Origin: Olavius algarvensis associated proteobacterium Delta 3
Lineage (GTDB): Bacteria; Desulfobacterota; Desulfobacteria; Desulfobacterales; CAFBRK01
Reading direction: 5' to 3'
Length of the DNA stretch: 64,000 nt
NCBI GenBank assembly: GCA_903231505.1
Contig: CAFBRK010000184.1
Location: forward strand, 1 to 64,000
Shown: piece after piece, positions 43,993 through 52,751 of the stretch
Layout of the letters: every line of letters begins with the position of its first letter
How positions within the stretch are numbered: the first letter of the stretch is position 1
Notes under the pieces: generated by a model
What the model was told of the DNA's origin: nothing
Databases searched by the model: none
The model's input: the letters and a program-made list of their open reading frames with translations, nothing else
Translations under genes and position numbers: made by a program

Positions 43993-45216
43993 ATGCCGTT
44001 TGAATACTTCATAGGCACACGCTATTTAAGGGCCAAGCAGAAACAAGCCTTCATCTCTCTCATTACCCTGCTTGCCATTGCCGGAGTTACCGTCGGAGTG
44101 ATGGCCCTGATCGTTGTGATCGGAGTGATGGCCGGCTTCGAAGCAGATCTTAAATCCCGCATACTCGGGGTGGAATCCCATCTGATTGTCCTACGCACCG
44201 GCGGGGCGTTTACCGATTATTCCCAGGTGACTCAATCCGTTGAACAACTTGACGGGGTCACGGCCGCCTCGCCCTTTGTGACCAGCCAGGTGATGCTCCG
44301 GTCGGCCACGGGGGTATCCGGCGCGATGCTCCGCGGTATCGACCCGGACACCGCCGGCGATGTGGTCCGGGCGTTCGATCCGGCAGATTTGATGTCGACG
44401 GCCGGAACTGCGGACCAAGACAGGACCCCAAGGATTATCATGGGGCGGGAACTTGCCCGGAGTCTCGGGATCGTCGACGGCGGAAGTGTTTACGTTATTT
44501 CCCCAAGGGGGATGGTGGCTCCGGTTGGACACATACCGACAATGAAGCGTTTCCGGCTGGCCGGTGTATTTGCATCCGGGATGTATGAATACGATGGCGC
44601 CTACGCCTACATCTCCTTGGAGGAGGCTCAGAAAATGCTCCATTTGGGCGATGCCGTTACCGGTGTGGAGGTCCGGGTGGACGATATCTACGATGCCGAT
44701 CGTATCGGAAAAGCGGTGGGCGGGATGCTGGGGCCACCCTATTGGACCCGGGATTGGATGGGGATGAACAAAAATCTGTTCTCCGCCCTCAAGCTTGAAA
44801 AAACCGTCATGTTCATCATCCTTGTCCTGATTGTCCTGGTGGCGGCATTCAACATCGCCAGCACCTTGATCATGATGGTGATGGAAAAAACACGGGATAT
44901 CGCCATCCTGAAGGCCATGGGTGCCACGGAGAGATCCATCCGAAAGATATTTGTGTTCAACGGATTGATCATCGGGTTGGTGGGCACCACCATGGGCGTC
45001 AGCCTGGGGTTATTGCTCTGTTACTTATTGGATAAGTACAAGTTCGTCGAGCTTCCGGGAGACGTGTACTATATCACGACACTTCCGGTCCACCTTCAGA
45101 TGCCGGATGTGGCGGTCATTGCCCTTGCCGCAATGGTCATATGTTTTCTGGCCACCCTTTACCCGTCGCAGCAGGCGGCCCGCTTGGACCCTGTGGAGGC
45201 AATCCGGTATGGGTAA
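43993..45216 (+). CDS. lolC: Lipoprotein-releasing system permease LolC/LolE
   Basis: This 407-residue MacB/FtsX-type permease extracts outer-membrane lipoproteins from the inner membrane for LolA. It has an N-terminal membrane segment (about 22-48, [20 protein letters not shown]), a large periplasmic domain (about 50-260), and three C-terminal segments with [18 protein letters not shown] on the coupling loop that contacts LolD. A single permease precedes lolD, so either it forms a homodimer or its partner is elsewhere. It overlaps lolD by eight bases. Confidence 0.93.
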   Translation: MPFEYFIGTRYLRAKQKQAFISLITLLAIAGVTVGVMALIVVIGVMAGFEADLKSRILGVESHLIVLRTGGAFTDYSQVTQSVEQLDGVTAASPFVTSQVMLRSATGVSGAMLRGIDPDTAGDVVRAFDPADLMSTAGTADQDRTPRIIMGRELARSLGIVDGGSVYVISPRGMVAPVGHIPTMKRFRLAGVFASGMYEYDGAYAYISLEEAQKMLHLGDAVTGVEVRVDDIYDADRIGKAVGGMLGPPYWTRDWMGMNKNLFSALKLEKTVMFIILVLIVLVAAFNIASTLIMMVMEKTRDIAILKAMGATERSIRKIFVFNGLIIGLVGTTMGVSLGLLLCYLLDKYKFVELPGDVYYITTLPVHLQMPDVAVIALAAMVICFLATLYPSQQAARLDPVEAIRYG

Positions 45217-45910
45217 CCAGAACCATCCGCCCGAGGTGCTGGTGCAGGTCCGCCAGCTGCGTAAGGGGTTCAACGCCAGCGGCAGCCGTCTGGAGATACT
45301 CGACGGGATCGACGTGGACCTGAAACCGGCCGAAACCATGGCGGTAGTCGGTGCGTCGGGGATCGGCAAGTCGACCTTGCTGCACATTCTGGGTACACTG
45401 GACAGGCCTGACAGCGGCCAGGTGCTGTTTCAGGGTGACGACGTGTTCCGCTACGACGATGCCCGGTTGGCCCGGTTTCGAAACCGGTCGATCGGTTTTG
45501 TATTTCAGTTCCATCACTTGCTGCCCGAATTCAGTGCCAAGGAAAATGTGATGATGCCGGCACTGATTCAGGGTCTGGAGCGGCATGCGGCCGAGGACGC
45601 TGCCGTGAACATCCTGATGCGGGTGGGATTGCAGCCCCGGCTGAATCACCGGGTGAGCGAACTTTCCGGGGGCGAGCAGCAGCGTGTCGCCATTGCCCGG
45701 GCGTTGGTCCTGCGGCCCAAAATGTTGCTTGCCGACGAACCGACAGGCAACTTAGATCGAAAAAACAGCAGTCAGTTTCACGAGATCCTCATGGAGCTCA
45801 ATGCAGAGCTGGGGATGACGATGGTTGTGGTGACCCATAATCCAGAGCTGGCAGCGTTAATGTCCAGACACATGACGATTGCAGAAGGTAAACTTGTGGA
45901 GGCCTGCTGA
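45209..45910 (+). CDS. lolD: Lipoprotein-releasing system ATPase LolD
   Basis: LolD powers the LolC/E permease. The 233-residue ABC ATPase has Walker [12 protein letters not shown] (about 46-56), a Q-loop [10 protein letters not shown], the signature [15 protein letters not shown] (about 149-163), Walker [12 protein letters not shown] and the H-loop VVTHNPEL. The ATG at 45209 overlaps the end of the permease gene, and the start of the bamA gene follows within eight bases of its stop codon, so all are probably one operon. Confidence 0.96.
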   Translation: MGNQNHPPEVLVQVRQLRKGFNASGSRLEILDGIDVDLKPAETMAVVGASGIGKSTLLHILGTLDRPDSGQVLFQGDDVFRYDDARLARFRNRSIGFVFQFHHLLPEFSAKENVMMPALIQGLERHAAEDAAVNILMRVGLQPRLNHRVSELSGGEQQRVAIARALVLRPKMLLADEPTGNLDRKNSSQFHEILMELNAELGMTMVVVTHNPELAALMSRHMTIAEGKLVEAC

Positions 45911-45917
45911 GACGGTG

Positions 45918-48557
45918 ATGCGCAGAATCTTGCTGCTGGTCGTACTGGGGGTGGTGTGGTGTTGCCCCGGTAAAGCCCGTGCCGAGGAGCCGGTCCGGGT
46001 GATCGTCCTTCCCTTCGAAGTCTACGCCAGTGACGATATGGGCTATCTGGCCACGCAGCTGCCCAAGGTCCTTGGCGATCAGTTAAAGGCGGCGGGAGCC
46101 GTTGTGCTGGTTCCGGATCCGGACGTGGTTCAATCACTCACTGAGAATCGCGGAAATGCGGCAGAGCTGCGCCGGGCCGGGCTGGGGATGGGGGCCGATT
46201 ATGTGATGTGGGGTAGTTTCACATTGTTGGGGCAAGCCTACAGCATTGACGCGTATCTTCTTAGCACCACCGGTGGCGAGCCGGCCCGGTCTCTATTCGC
46301 CGAGGCCGTCGGGATGGAGAATCTGCTGTCGAGTGTCAGCGCCATCGGCCGGGATGTGGAACTGAACATTTTCCGCCGTGAAACGGTCGCCCGGGTTGTC
46401 ATTAACGGAAATCAACGGATTGAGTCCGAAGCCATTCTACGGCGTATCAAGACGGTTCCCGGCGATGTCTATCTTGCGAAGAACCTTGCCGAAGACCTTC
46501 GGGCGATTTACCAGATGGGTTATTTTGAAGATATCCGTGTGGAATCCGAAGCCTCCCCGGAGGGCAAGGTCGTCATCTTCAGCGTAACGGAAAAACCCAC
46601 CATTCGCGTGATTCGCATAAAAGGCGCCAAACGGGGGTATAAATCGAAAGAAATCAAAGAAAATCTCGACATCAAAACCGGCTCGATCCTGAATATTTTC
46701 ACGATACAAAAAAACGTCCAGCGGATTGAAAACCTGTACAAGGAAAAAAACTATCACAATGTTGTCGTGACCTACGACATCGAACCGAAGAGCAACAACC
46801 AGGCCGATGTCATTTTCAAAATTCAGGAAGGTGCCAAGGCTCGAATCAAGAAGATAACCTTCGAAGGAAACGAGGCCTATTCCGACAAAAAGCTCAAGAA
46901 AGTCATCAAATCATCGGAAAAGTCGCTGTTATCCTTTATTTTCGGCTCCGGTGAACTGAATCGGGAAGACCTGGAGCAGGATGTCGCCATACTCACAGCA
47001 TTCTATCAAAACCATGGGTACATCCAGGTCCGGGTCGGGGATCCGGTCGTGGAGTTCAAGGAAGAGTGGATTTACATTACCTTTAAAATCGTGGAGGGCG
47101 ATCGGTTTAAAACGGGGGCGGTCACCATTGTGGGGGATCTTATCCTGCCCAAGGAAGAGCTGATGAAACAGGTTAAGATCACCGGTGAAGAATTTTACAG
47201 CCGGGAAGTGGTGCGTAACGATGTCCTCACACTCAAGGAGATTTACTCGGATGAAGGCTATGCCTACGCGGATGTCATCCCGAGAATCAAACGGAACCTG
47301 GAAGCGCTGGACGTCGATATTACCTATACCGTCGACAAAGGCAAGCTGGTGTACTTCGAGCGTATTATTATCGGGGGCAATACGCGGACCCGGGACAAGG
47401 TTATCCGCAGGCAGCTGGATGTCTACGAGCAAGAGCTTTTCAGCGGCAGACTCCTGAGGAAAAGTGTCGCCAGTTTGTACCGGCTTGACTATTTCGAGGA
47501 TGTAAAGGTAAACACATCCAGGGGATCCGCGGACGATCTGATGATCCTCAATCTTGATGTGACCGAAAAATCGACCGGATCATTCACTTTCGGCGGTGGC
47601 TACAGCAGCACCGAAAATTTCTTTGTAACGGCCTCCATCGCCCAGCGGAACCTCTTCGGGCGGGGCCAGCGGCTGCAGCTCAAGGGCGAGGTCGGCGGCC
47701 GGACCACCCGATTCTCGCTGAGCTTCACCGAACCCTGGCTCTTTGATATCCCCCTTTCCGCGGGCGGGGACCTGTACAGCTGGCTGTTTTCGTACGGCCA
47801 GTACGACAAGGACAGTTTCGGCGGGCTGGCCCGTTTCAGCTATCCCGTGTTTCCCTATACCCGGGCGTATCTGGCATACGGCTACGATGTTTCCAACGTT
47901 AAAAACATCCAGCCGGATGCCGCCCGATCGATCCAGGAACTGGCCGGAATCAACACCACCAGCAGTCTGACCGGTGAGCTGAGATACGATTCCAGAGACA
48001 AACGATTCAATCCATCCAAGGGCTCGTCACATTCCGGGTCGATTGAGTATGCCGGCGGGCTGCTTGGCGGTACCGTTGGATTTACCAAGGTGATGGCGGA
48101 AACCGGTTGGATTGTGCCATTCTTCTGGGATCATACCTGGTTTTTCCACGCAGAAGCCGGCCTTGTATCGCAAAACGATGACGGGCTTCTGCCGGACTAT
48201 GAAAAGTTTTACCTGGGCGGCATGAATTCGGTGCGGGGGTTTGAATTCCAGGGTATTTTCGCGCTTGACGACCAGGGAAACAAAATCGGCGGAAACAGCT
48301 TTGTCCAGGGGAACATTGAATATCGGATACCGCTGGTTAAAAGCGCTGGCCTGCTCGGCGTGCTGTTCCTGGATGCCGGCCAGGTCTATGGTGATGAAGA
48401 GCCTGTGGGCGGTGTGTTGAGGGAGAGCACCGGTTTGGGAATTCGATGGTTTTCCCCGGTTGGTCCCATCCGCGTGGAGTACGGCATCATACTGGATCCC
48501 CTGCCGTCCGAACCGAGCGGGGGACGGTGGGAATTTAGCATGGGGTCCGCCTTTTAA
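45918..48557 (+). CDS. bamA: Outer membrane assembly factor BamA with N-terminal extension
   Basis: BamA folds and inserts beta-barrel proteins into the outer membrane. The 879-residue protein has a signal peptide (about 1-23, ending GKARAEE), an extra domain of about 125 residues (VRVIVLPFEVYASDDMGYL to about 150, TolB/FlgO-like by eye), five POTRA repeats (about 155-500; for example VARVVINGNQRIESEAIL) and a 16-strand barrel ending in F. The barrel signature GGMNSVRGFEFQG is present. The extension makes it longer than the usual 750-810 residues. The ATG at 45918 is followed by a good signal peptide. Confidence 0.95.
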   Translation: MRRILLLVVLGVVWCCPGKARAEEPVRVIVLPFEVYASDDMGYLATQLPKVLGDQLKAAGAVVLVPDPDVVQSLTENRGNAAELRRAGLGMGADYVMWGSFTLLGQAYSIDAYLLSTTGGEPARSLFAEAVGMENLLSSVSAIGRDVELNIFRRETVARVVINGNQRIESEAILRRIKTVPGDVYLAKNLAEDLRAIYQMGYFEDIRVESEASPEGKVVIFSVTEKPTIRVIRIKGAKRGYKSKEIKENLDIKTGSILNIFTIQKNVQRIENLYKEKNYHNVVVTYDIEPKSNNQADVIFKIQEGAKARIKKITFEGNEAYSDKKLKKVIKSSEKSLLSFIFGSGELNREDLEQDVAILTAFYQNHGYIQVRVGDPVVEFKEEWIYITFKIVEGDRFKTGAVTIVGDLILPKEELMKQVKITGEEFYSREVVRNDVLTLKEIYSDEGYAYADVIPRIKRNLEALDVDITYTVDKGKLVYFERIIIGGNTRTRDKVIRRQLDVYEQELFSGRLLRKSVASLYRLDYFEDVKVNTSRGSADDLMILNLDVTEKSTGSFTFGGGYSSTENFFVTASIAQRNLFGRGQRLQLKGEVGGRTTRFSLSFTEPWLFDIPLSAGGDLYSWLFSYGQYDKDSFGGLARFSYPVFPYTRAYLAYGYDVSNVKNIQPDAARSIQELAGINTTSSLTGELRYDSRDKRFNPSKGSSHSGSIEYAGGLLGGTVGFTKVMAETGWIVPFFWDHTWFFHAEAGLVSQNDDGLLPDYEKFYLGGMNSVRGFEFQGIFALDDQGNKIGGNSFVQGNIEYRIPLVKSAGLLGVLFLDAGQVYGDEEPVGGVLRESTGLGIRWFSPVGPIRVEYGIILDPLPSEPSGGRWEFSMGSAF

Positions 48558-48615
48558 TTGGCTGTCCGCCCGGGCGCGAACAACCCATCACACGTCTTGG
48601 AAAAGGGATGCGACG

Positions 48616-49176
48616 ATGCGACATGTAACCATGGTTTTGTTTTTAGTGACGTTCTTGGCGATTGCCCCTGCGGTGGGCAACGGAGCCGATGTCGCCAAGA
48701 TCGGTATTATCGATTTTCAGCGTGTTCTGGAAGCTTCCGATGCCGGGAAGACAGCGCAATCCCGCATCAACGAGCGCGGGAAATTGATGGAGAAGGAGCT
48801 GAAGGAAAAAGGGGCCGAGATCGAAGCGTTGCGCAGAAAACTGGAGCGAGAGGCTCTGGTGATGAGCCGCGAGATGCGCGAAGAAAAAGAACGTCAAATC
48901 CGGATCAACATCAACGATCTGAAGGCCATGCAGGCAAAGTACATCAATGAGTTTAAGACCAAGGAAAGTCAACTGATCCAGGGCATTCAGAAAGAAGTGT
49001 TCAAATTGGTAGAAGACATCGGCAACAAGGAGGGTTTTCTGCTGATTCTCGAGAAGCGGGAAGCCGGCGTCGTCTACGGGCCCAATACCATCGATCTGAC
49101 AGACCGGATCATTCAGCTCTACAATGGCGAGTACGCCAAACGCGGCGGAACGGTGCAAAAGGATACAAATGAGTAA
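48616..49176 (+). CDS. skp: Periplasmic chaperone Skp/OmpH family
   Basis: Skp is a trimeric periplasmic chaperone that holds unfolded outer-membrane proteins for BamA. The 186-residue product has a signal peptide (about 1-25, MVLFLVTFLAIAPAVGNG), the start of the body KIGIIDFQRVLEASD, a long charged coiled-coil region (about 50-135) and the return strand with ILEKREAGVVYGPNTIDLT. The ATG at 48616 begins the signal sequence. It follows bamA by 58 bases and overlaps lpxD by eight. Confidence 0.93.
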   Translation: MRHVTMVLFLVTFLAIAPAVGNGADVAKIGIIDFQRVLEASDAGKTAQSRINERGKLMEKELKEKGAEIEALRRKLEREALVMSREMREEKERQIRININDLKAMQAKYINEFKTKESQLIQGIQKEVFKLVEDIGNKEGFLLILEKREAGVVYGPNTIDLTDRIIQLYNGEYAKRGGTVQKDTNE

Positions 49177-50233
49177 TCCAGCGCCCCTCACCCTTGGAGA
49201 AATTGCGAGATGGGTCGGCGGAGAACTTTCGGGGGCCCCGGACACCGGCGTTACCGGTGCGGCCCCCTTCGAGCAGGCGGGCCTCGATGACATTACCTTT
49301 GCCGAGGGTCAAAAATTCCTCAAGCGTCTGGGAGATACGGATGCGGGAGCGGTTCTCGTTCCCAAAGACTGTCCGGACACAGAGGGAGCCCTGATCCGGG
49401 TCGACCAGCCGAAGGTGGCCTTTGCCAAAGTGCTCGATTTGCTGTATCCGGTTCCAGCCCCGCCACCCGGAGTTCATCCCACCGCCCATATCGGGGATGA
49501 TGTCGCCCTCGGTGAGGAGGTATATATCGGGCCGATGGCCGCCGTCGGCAACCATGTGACACTGGGTGACCGGGTGCAGCTTCACGCCGGTGCCGTCGTC
49601 GGAGAGGGGGTTCACATCGGCAACGACACCGTGATCCATCCAAACGTGTCCGTTCTGGAACGCTGCCGTATCGGCAAGCGGGTCTTTATACAGGCCGGAA
49701 CCGTCATTGGCTCGGATGGCTTCGGTTTTGCCCACGACGGACACCGTTATCATAAACTCCGACACCTCGGGATCGTCCAGATTGACGATGACGCGGAAAT
49801 CGGAGCCGGAAACACCATCGACCGGGCGACGTTCGACAGGACCTGGATCCAGCAGGGGGTCAAAACCGACAACCTCGTTCACATTGCCCACAACTGCACC
49901 GTGGGGGAAAACAGCATTATTGTGGCCGGGGCGATGCTGGCCGGCACCGTGACCGTCGGCAAAAACGTCATCATTGCAGGCCAGGCTGCCGTTAGTCAGC
50001 ATCTCACCATTGGAGACAATGCCATTGTCGGCCCCCGTGCCGGCCTATCCAGATCCGTTCCGCCCGGGGAGATCCACTCAGGAAATCCCCAGGCGCCGCA
50101 CCGCATATGGTTAAAATACCATCGCCTGATTCCGCGGCTTCCGGAAATCAAAAAACAGGTGGTCGATATGGAACGACGGCTGAAACAATTAGAACGCAGG
50201 ACCGACGGAGATAACCATGACGACGACATATGA
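49169..50233 (+). CDS. lpxD: UDP-3-O-acylglucosamine N-acyltransferase LpxD
   Basis: LpxD adds the N-linked hydroxyacyl chain from acyl-ACP to UDP-3-O-acyl-glucosamine in lipid A synthesis. The 354-residue protein has the N-terminal uridine-binding domain (about 1-100), a left-handed beta helix of hexapeptide repeats with FVQAG-type turns, [11 protein letters not shown], and the catalytic histidine region [13 protein letters not shown] (about 234-246), and a C-terminal helix. Overlap with skp and with fabZ marks a tightly coupled operon. Confidence 0.96.
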   Translation: MSNPAPLTLGEIARWVGGELSGAPDTGVTGAAPFEQAGLDDITFAEGQKFLKRLGDTDAGAVLVPKDCPDTEGALIRVDQPKVAFAKVLDLLYPVPAPPPGVHPTAHIGDDVALGEEVYIGPMAAVGNHVTLGDRVQLHAGAVVGEGVHIGNDTVIHPNVSVLERCRIGKRVFIQAGTVIGSDGFGFAHDGHRYHKLRHLGIVQIDDDAEIGAGNTIDRATFDRTWIQQGVKTDNLVHIAHNCTVGENSIIVAGAMLAGTVTVGKNVIIAGQAAVSQHLTIGDNAIVGPRAGLSRSVPPGEIHSGNPQAPHRIWLKYHRLIPRLPEIKKQVVDMERRLKQLERRTDGDNHDDDI

Positions 50234-50657
50234 TATTCAGGAAATTATGGAGCTGCTTCCCCACCGTTACCCCTTCCTGCTGGTAGATCGCATCATCGAG
50301 CTGGTACCCGGGGAAAAAATCGTGGGCCTGAAAAACGTGACCATGAATGAGCCGTTCTTCCAGGGACACTTTCCCGGGAACCCGATCATGCCCGGGGTGT
50401 TGATCGTCGAGGCCATGGCCCAGACCGGCGGGCTGCTGGCCATTGCCTCCACGCCGGAGGAGAAACGGGGCCGTCTTATCTATTTTATGGGAATCGACAA
50501 GGTCCGATTCCGCAAACCCGTTGTACCGGGGGATCAGCTCGTAATGGAAATGACCCTGATCCGGCACCGGGCCAATGCGACAAAAATGGGCGGTGTCGTC
50601 ACCGTGGAGGGCAAACGCGTGGCCCAAGCCGAGCTAATGGCCGCATGGGAGAAATAA
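50217..50657 (+). CDS. fabZ: 3-hydroxyacyl-ACP dehydratase FabZ
   Basis: FabZ dehydrates 3-hydroxyacyl-ACP in fatty acid elongation and so competes with LpxA/LpxD for the same substrate pool. The 146-residue hot-dog-fold protein has [14 protein letters not shown], the catalytic His in [20 protein letters not shown] (about 46-65) with Glu64 nearby, and [13 protein letters not shown]. It overlaps the lpxD end by 17 bases and is one base before lpxA. Confidence 0.97.
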   Translation: MTTTYDIQEIMELLPHRYPFLLVDRIIELVPGEKIVGLKNVTMNEPFFQGHFPGNPIMPGVLIVEAMAQTGGLLAIASTPEEKRGRLIYFMGIDKVRFRKPVVPGDQLVMEMTLIRHRANATKMGGVVTVEGKRVAQAELMAAWEK

Positions 50658-50658
50658 C

Positions 50659-51429
50659 ATGATTCATCCTACGGCGATCGTAGACCCGAAGGCGGAAATC
50701 GATGTGGATGTGGAAATCGGACCTTTTTCGGTCATTTCCGGTGATGTGGTGATCGGTGCCCGGACCCGCATCGGCGCCCATGTCGTAATCGAACCCTTTG
50801 TCACCATCGATCCGGACTGCCGGATATTTCAATATGCCGCAATCGGGGCGATTCCCCAGTCGGTCAAGTTCGACGGGGAAAGAACCTACGTCAAGATCGG
50901 TCGAAACACGGTTATTCGCGAGTTTGTGACCATCCACCGGGGAACCGGCTTTGGCGGGGGCATCACCGAAGTGGGGGCGGATAATTTTCTCATGGCCTAT
51001 ACCCACATTGCCCACGACTGCAAAACAGGGCGAGGCGTCATGATGGCCAACAACGCCACCCTTGCCGGGCATATCACCATCGGAAAATATGCCACCATCG
51101 GCGGGCTGTCGGCCATTCACCAGTTCGCGAAAATCGGCGAATACGCATTTATTGGAGGACTGACCGGCATCCCGAAGGACATCCCGCCCTATGTGATGGC
51201 TGCAGGCGAACGCGCCCAGCTCCGGGGGCTGAACACGGTGGGGCTGAAGCGGCACGGTTTTTCCCCGAGGACCATATCCGCCTTAAAGAAAACCTATCGG
51301 ATCATCTTCCGCATAGGTCTGACCTTGACCCCCGCCATTGAACGGGTCAAAGCGGAGGTTGAACAATTACCGGAGGTGGTTCGGTTTATCGAGTTTGTAC
51401 AGACGTCGGACCGGGGCATCACCCGGTAG
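50659..51429 (+). CDS. lpxA: UDP-N-acetylglucosamine acyltransferase LpxA
   Basis: LpxA starts lipid A synthesis by 3-O-acylating UDP-GlcNAc with hydroxyacyl-ACP. The 256-residue protein starts IHPTAIVDPKAEIDVDVEIG, has the left-handed helix, the catalytic His in AYTHIAHDCKTGRG (about 114-127), the GGLSAIHQFAKIG turn and a C-terminal helical domain. Acceptor specificity (UDP-GlcNAc or its 3-amino form) is uncertain given the Gfo/Idh gene downstream in the operon. A periodic-repeat region follows. Confidence 0.96.
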   Translation: MIHPTAIVDPKAEIDVDVEIGPFSVISGDVVIGARTRIGAHVVIEPFVTIDPDCRIFQYAAIGAIPQSVKFDGERTYVKIGRNTVIREFVTIHRGTGFGGGITEVGADNFLMAYTHIAHDCKTGRGVMMANNATLAGHITIGKYATIGGLSAIHQFAKIGEYAFIGGLTGIPKDIPPYVMAAGERAQLRGLNTVGLKRHGFSPRTISALKKTYRIIFRIGLTLTPAIERVKAEVEQLPEVVRFIEFVQTSDRGITR

Positions 51430-51431
51430 GA

Positions 51432-51475
51432 AAAATGCCTGAAATGCCTTAAATGAGCTAAAGTGCCTAAAATGT
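51432..51475. repeat. Nonamer-periodic series after lpxA
   Basis: Units TGCCTGAAA, TGCCTTAAA, TGAGCTAAAG, TGCCTAAAA and TGTGGTAAG follow each other with 9-10 base spacing directly after the lpxA stop codon. Confidence 0.55.
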
Positions 51476-51554
51476 GGTAAGCAATACCATACGGTTCAGA
51501 GCGCATGACATACACGGAATAGCCCCACGTCGAAATGGGGCTGCCGAAGTTCAA

Positions 51555-51628
51555 CCACGAAGAACACGAAGCTCACGAAGAAGGGGAAGATAAAAGAGGT
51601 ACCTTCGTGCTCTTCGTGTTCTTCGTGG
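51555..51628. repeat. 26-bp inverted repeat of CACGAAG units
   Basis: The left arm (51555-51580) is built of CCACGAAGA, ACACGAAG and CTCACGAAG units. The right arm (51603-51628) is its complement at 24 of 26 positions, with 22 bases between. CACGAAG-rich palindromes of this look occur as dispersed intergenic repeats in various bacteria. Confidence 0.65.
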
Positions 51629-51742
51629 TATTTAGAAATTTTAAACCTCAACAAGAGACACTCTCTCGGTAAACTCAAAGCCTGTCGCGCCGTGTGACGG
51701 GCGCACCGGTCTTCGCCCTCCGGGCTGCGCCCTGGCAGGCGG

Positions 51743-51831
51743 GCTAACGGTGCCACCGGGCATACGGGCCCGCGGGCAAACGGGCAAACGGGCCAACGGG
51801 CCCACGGGCCCACGGGCCAACCGGCAAACCA
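51743..51831. repeat. Eleven-unit octamer array abutting lpxI
   Basis: From 51760 nine 8-base units follow without a gap: GCATACGG, GCCCGCGG, GCAAACGG twice, GCCAACGG, GCCCACGG twice, GCCAACCG, GCAAACCA. Two more units precede with a one-base slip. The array takes the place where the lpxI ribosome site would lie. Confidence 0.75.
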
Positions 51832-51837
51832 AAAAAG

Positions 51838-52659
51838 ATGGAACGAATCGGCCTAATAGCGGGGAGCGGGCAGTTCCCCATCATTTTTTCAAGGGAAGCC
51901 ACGGCCCAGGGGTATGCCGTATACGTCGTGGCCCACCGGAATGAAACCGATCCGGTCATTGAAGAGCATGTGGCGGCTGTCGAGTGGATTCACTTGGGAC
52001 AGTTCAAACGGGCACTCCGCTTTTTTAAGCTAAATCAGATCACCCAGACCGTCATGATGGGGGCGATCGATAAAACGCGGATATTTCGTGATGTCCGGCC
52101 GGACACCAAAGCGATCGCACTGGCGGTGAAAATGCTGCATACCCACGATGATAATCTGCTGAGCACGGTTGCAACAGTTCTTGAGGATGAGGGGATTCGG
52201 GTCCGATCGTCGACGTTTCTGCTGCCCCATTTACTGGCACCGAAAGGTTGCTGGACCCGTCGGAAACCATCCAAGAGTGAAACAGACGACATTGCCATCG
52301 GATGGCGGCGGGCCAAAGCGATCGGTGCCCTGGATATCGGACAGTGTGTGGTTGTCGGTGGCGGGTCCGTACTGGCTGTCGAGGCCATCGAAGGGACCGA
52401 CGCCACAATCCGTCGCGGCGGGGGCTTCAGCCGGGGCGGGGCTGTTGTGGTAAAGGTCTGCAAGCCGCAGCAGGACACCCGGTTTGATGTGCCCGCCATC
52501 GGAGTCCAGACGATTCTTACGATGAGAGACGCCGGCGCCACAGCGCTTGCCCTTGAAGCCGGAAAGGCGGTGGTGTTTGATCGGGAGGAAATGGTGGCCT
52601 TGGCGGATCGACACGGCATATCGATCATTGCACTGTCGGACGGAGAGATGGCCGGATAA
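51838..52659 (+). CDS. lpxI: UDP-2,3-diacylglucosamine diphosphatase LpxI
   Basis: LpxI hydrolyses UDP-2,3-diacylglucosamine to lipid X and UMP; it replaces the unrelated LpxH of enterobacteria. The 273-residue protein has the family start RIGLIAGSGQFPIIF, MMGAIDKTRIFRD, HTHDDNLLSTVATVLE-type helix, VVGGGSVLAVEAIEGTD (about 175-191) and VPAIGVQTI. Its place between lpxA and lpxB fits. The ATG has only A-rich sequence upstream and no clear Shine-Dalgarno, because an octamer array ends six bases away. Confidence 0.93.
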   Translation: MERIGLIAGSGQFPIIFSREATAQGYAVYVVAHRNETDPVIEEHVAAVEWIHLGQFKRALRFFKLNQITQTVMMGAIDKTRIFRDVRPDTKAIALAVKMLHTHDDNLLSTVATVLEDEGIRVRSSTFLLPHLLAPKGCWTRRKPSKSETDDIAIGWRRAKAIGALDIGQCVVVGGGSVLAVEAIEGTDATIRRGGGFSRGGAVVVKVCKPQQDTRFDVPAIGVQTILTMRDAGATALALEAGKAVVFDREEMVALADRHGISIIALSDGEMAG

Positions 52660-52751
52660 GGGAAACCCTGTTTGGCGCGCTCAGGGGCGCAAACCCGCCG
52701 GCAAAACGATAGAATGACCATTGACGGTGACGGCGTATCGGGTAAACGGTT

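Larger units (their letters stand above)
51430..51837. other. Repeat-filled gap between lpxA and lpxI
   Basis: These 408 bases hold no gene. They consist of a 9-base periodic series (51432-51475), a 26-bp inverted repeat (51555-51628) and an octamer array (51743-51831) that ends six bases before the lpxI start codon. The region interrupts an otherwise compact lipid A operon. Confidence 0.7.

Noticed and set aside
51743-51831. CRISPR array
   Set aside because: The repeat unit is eight bases without spacers; no cas gene is present.
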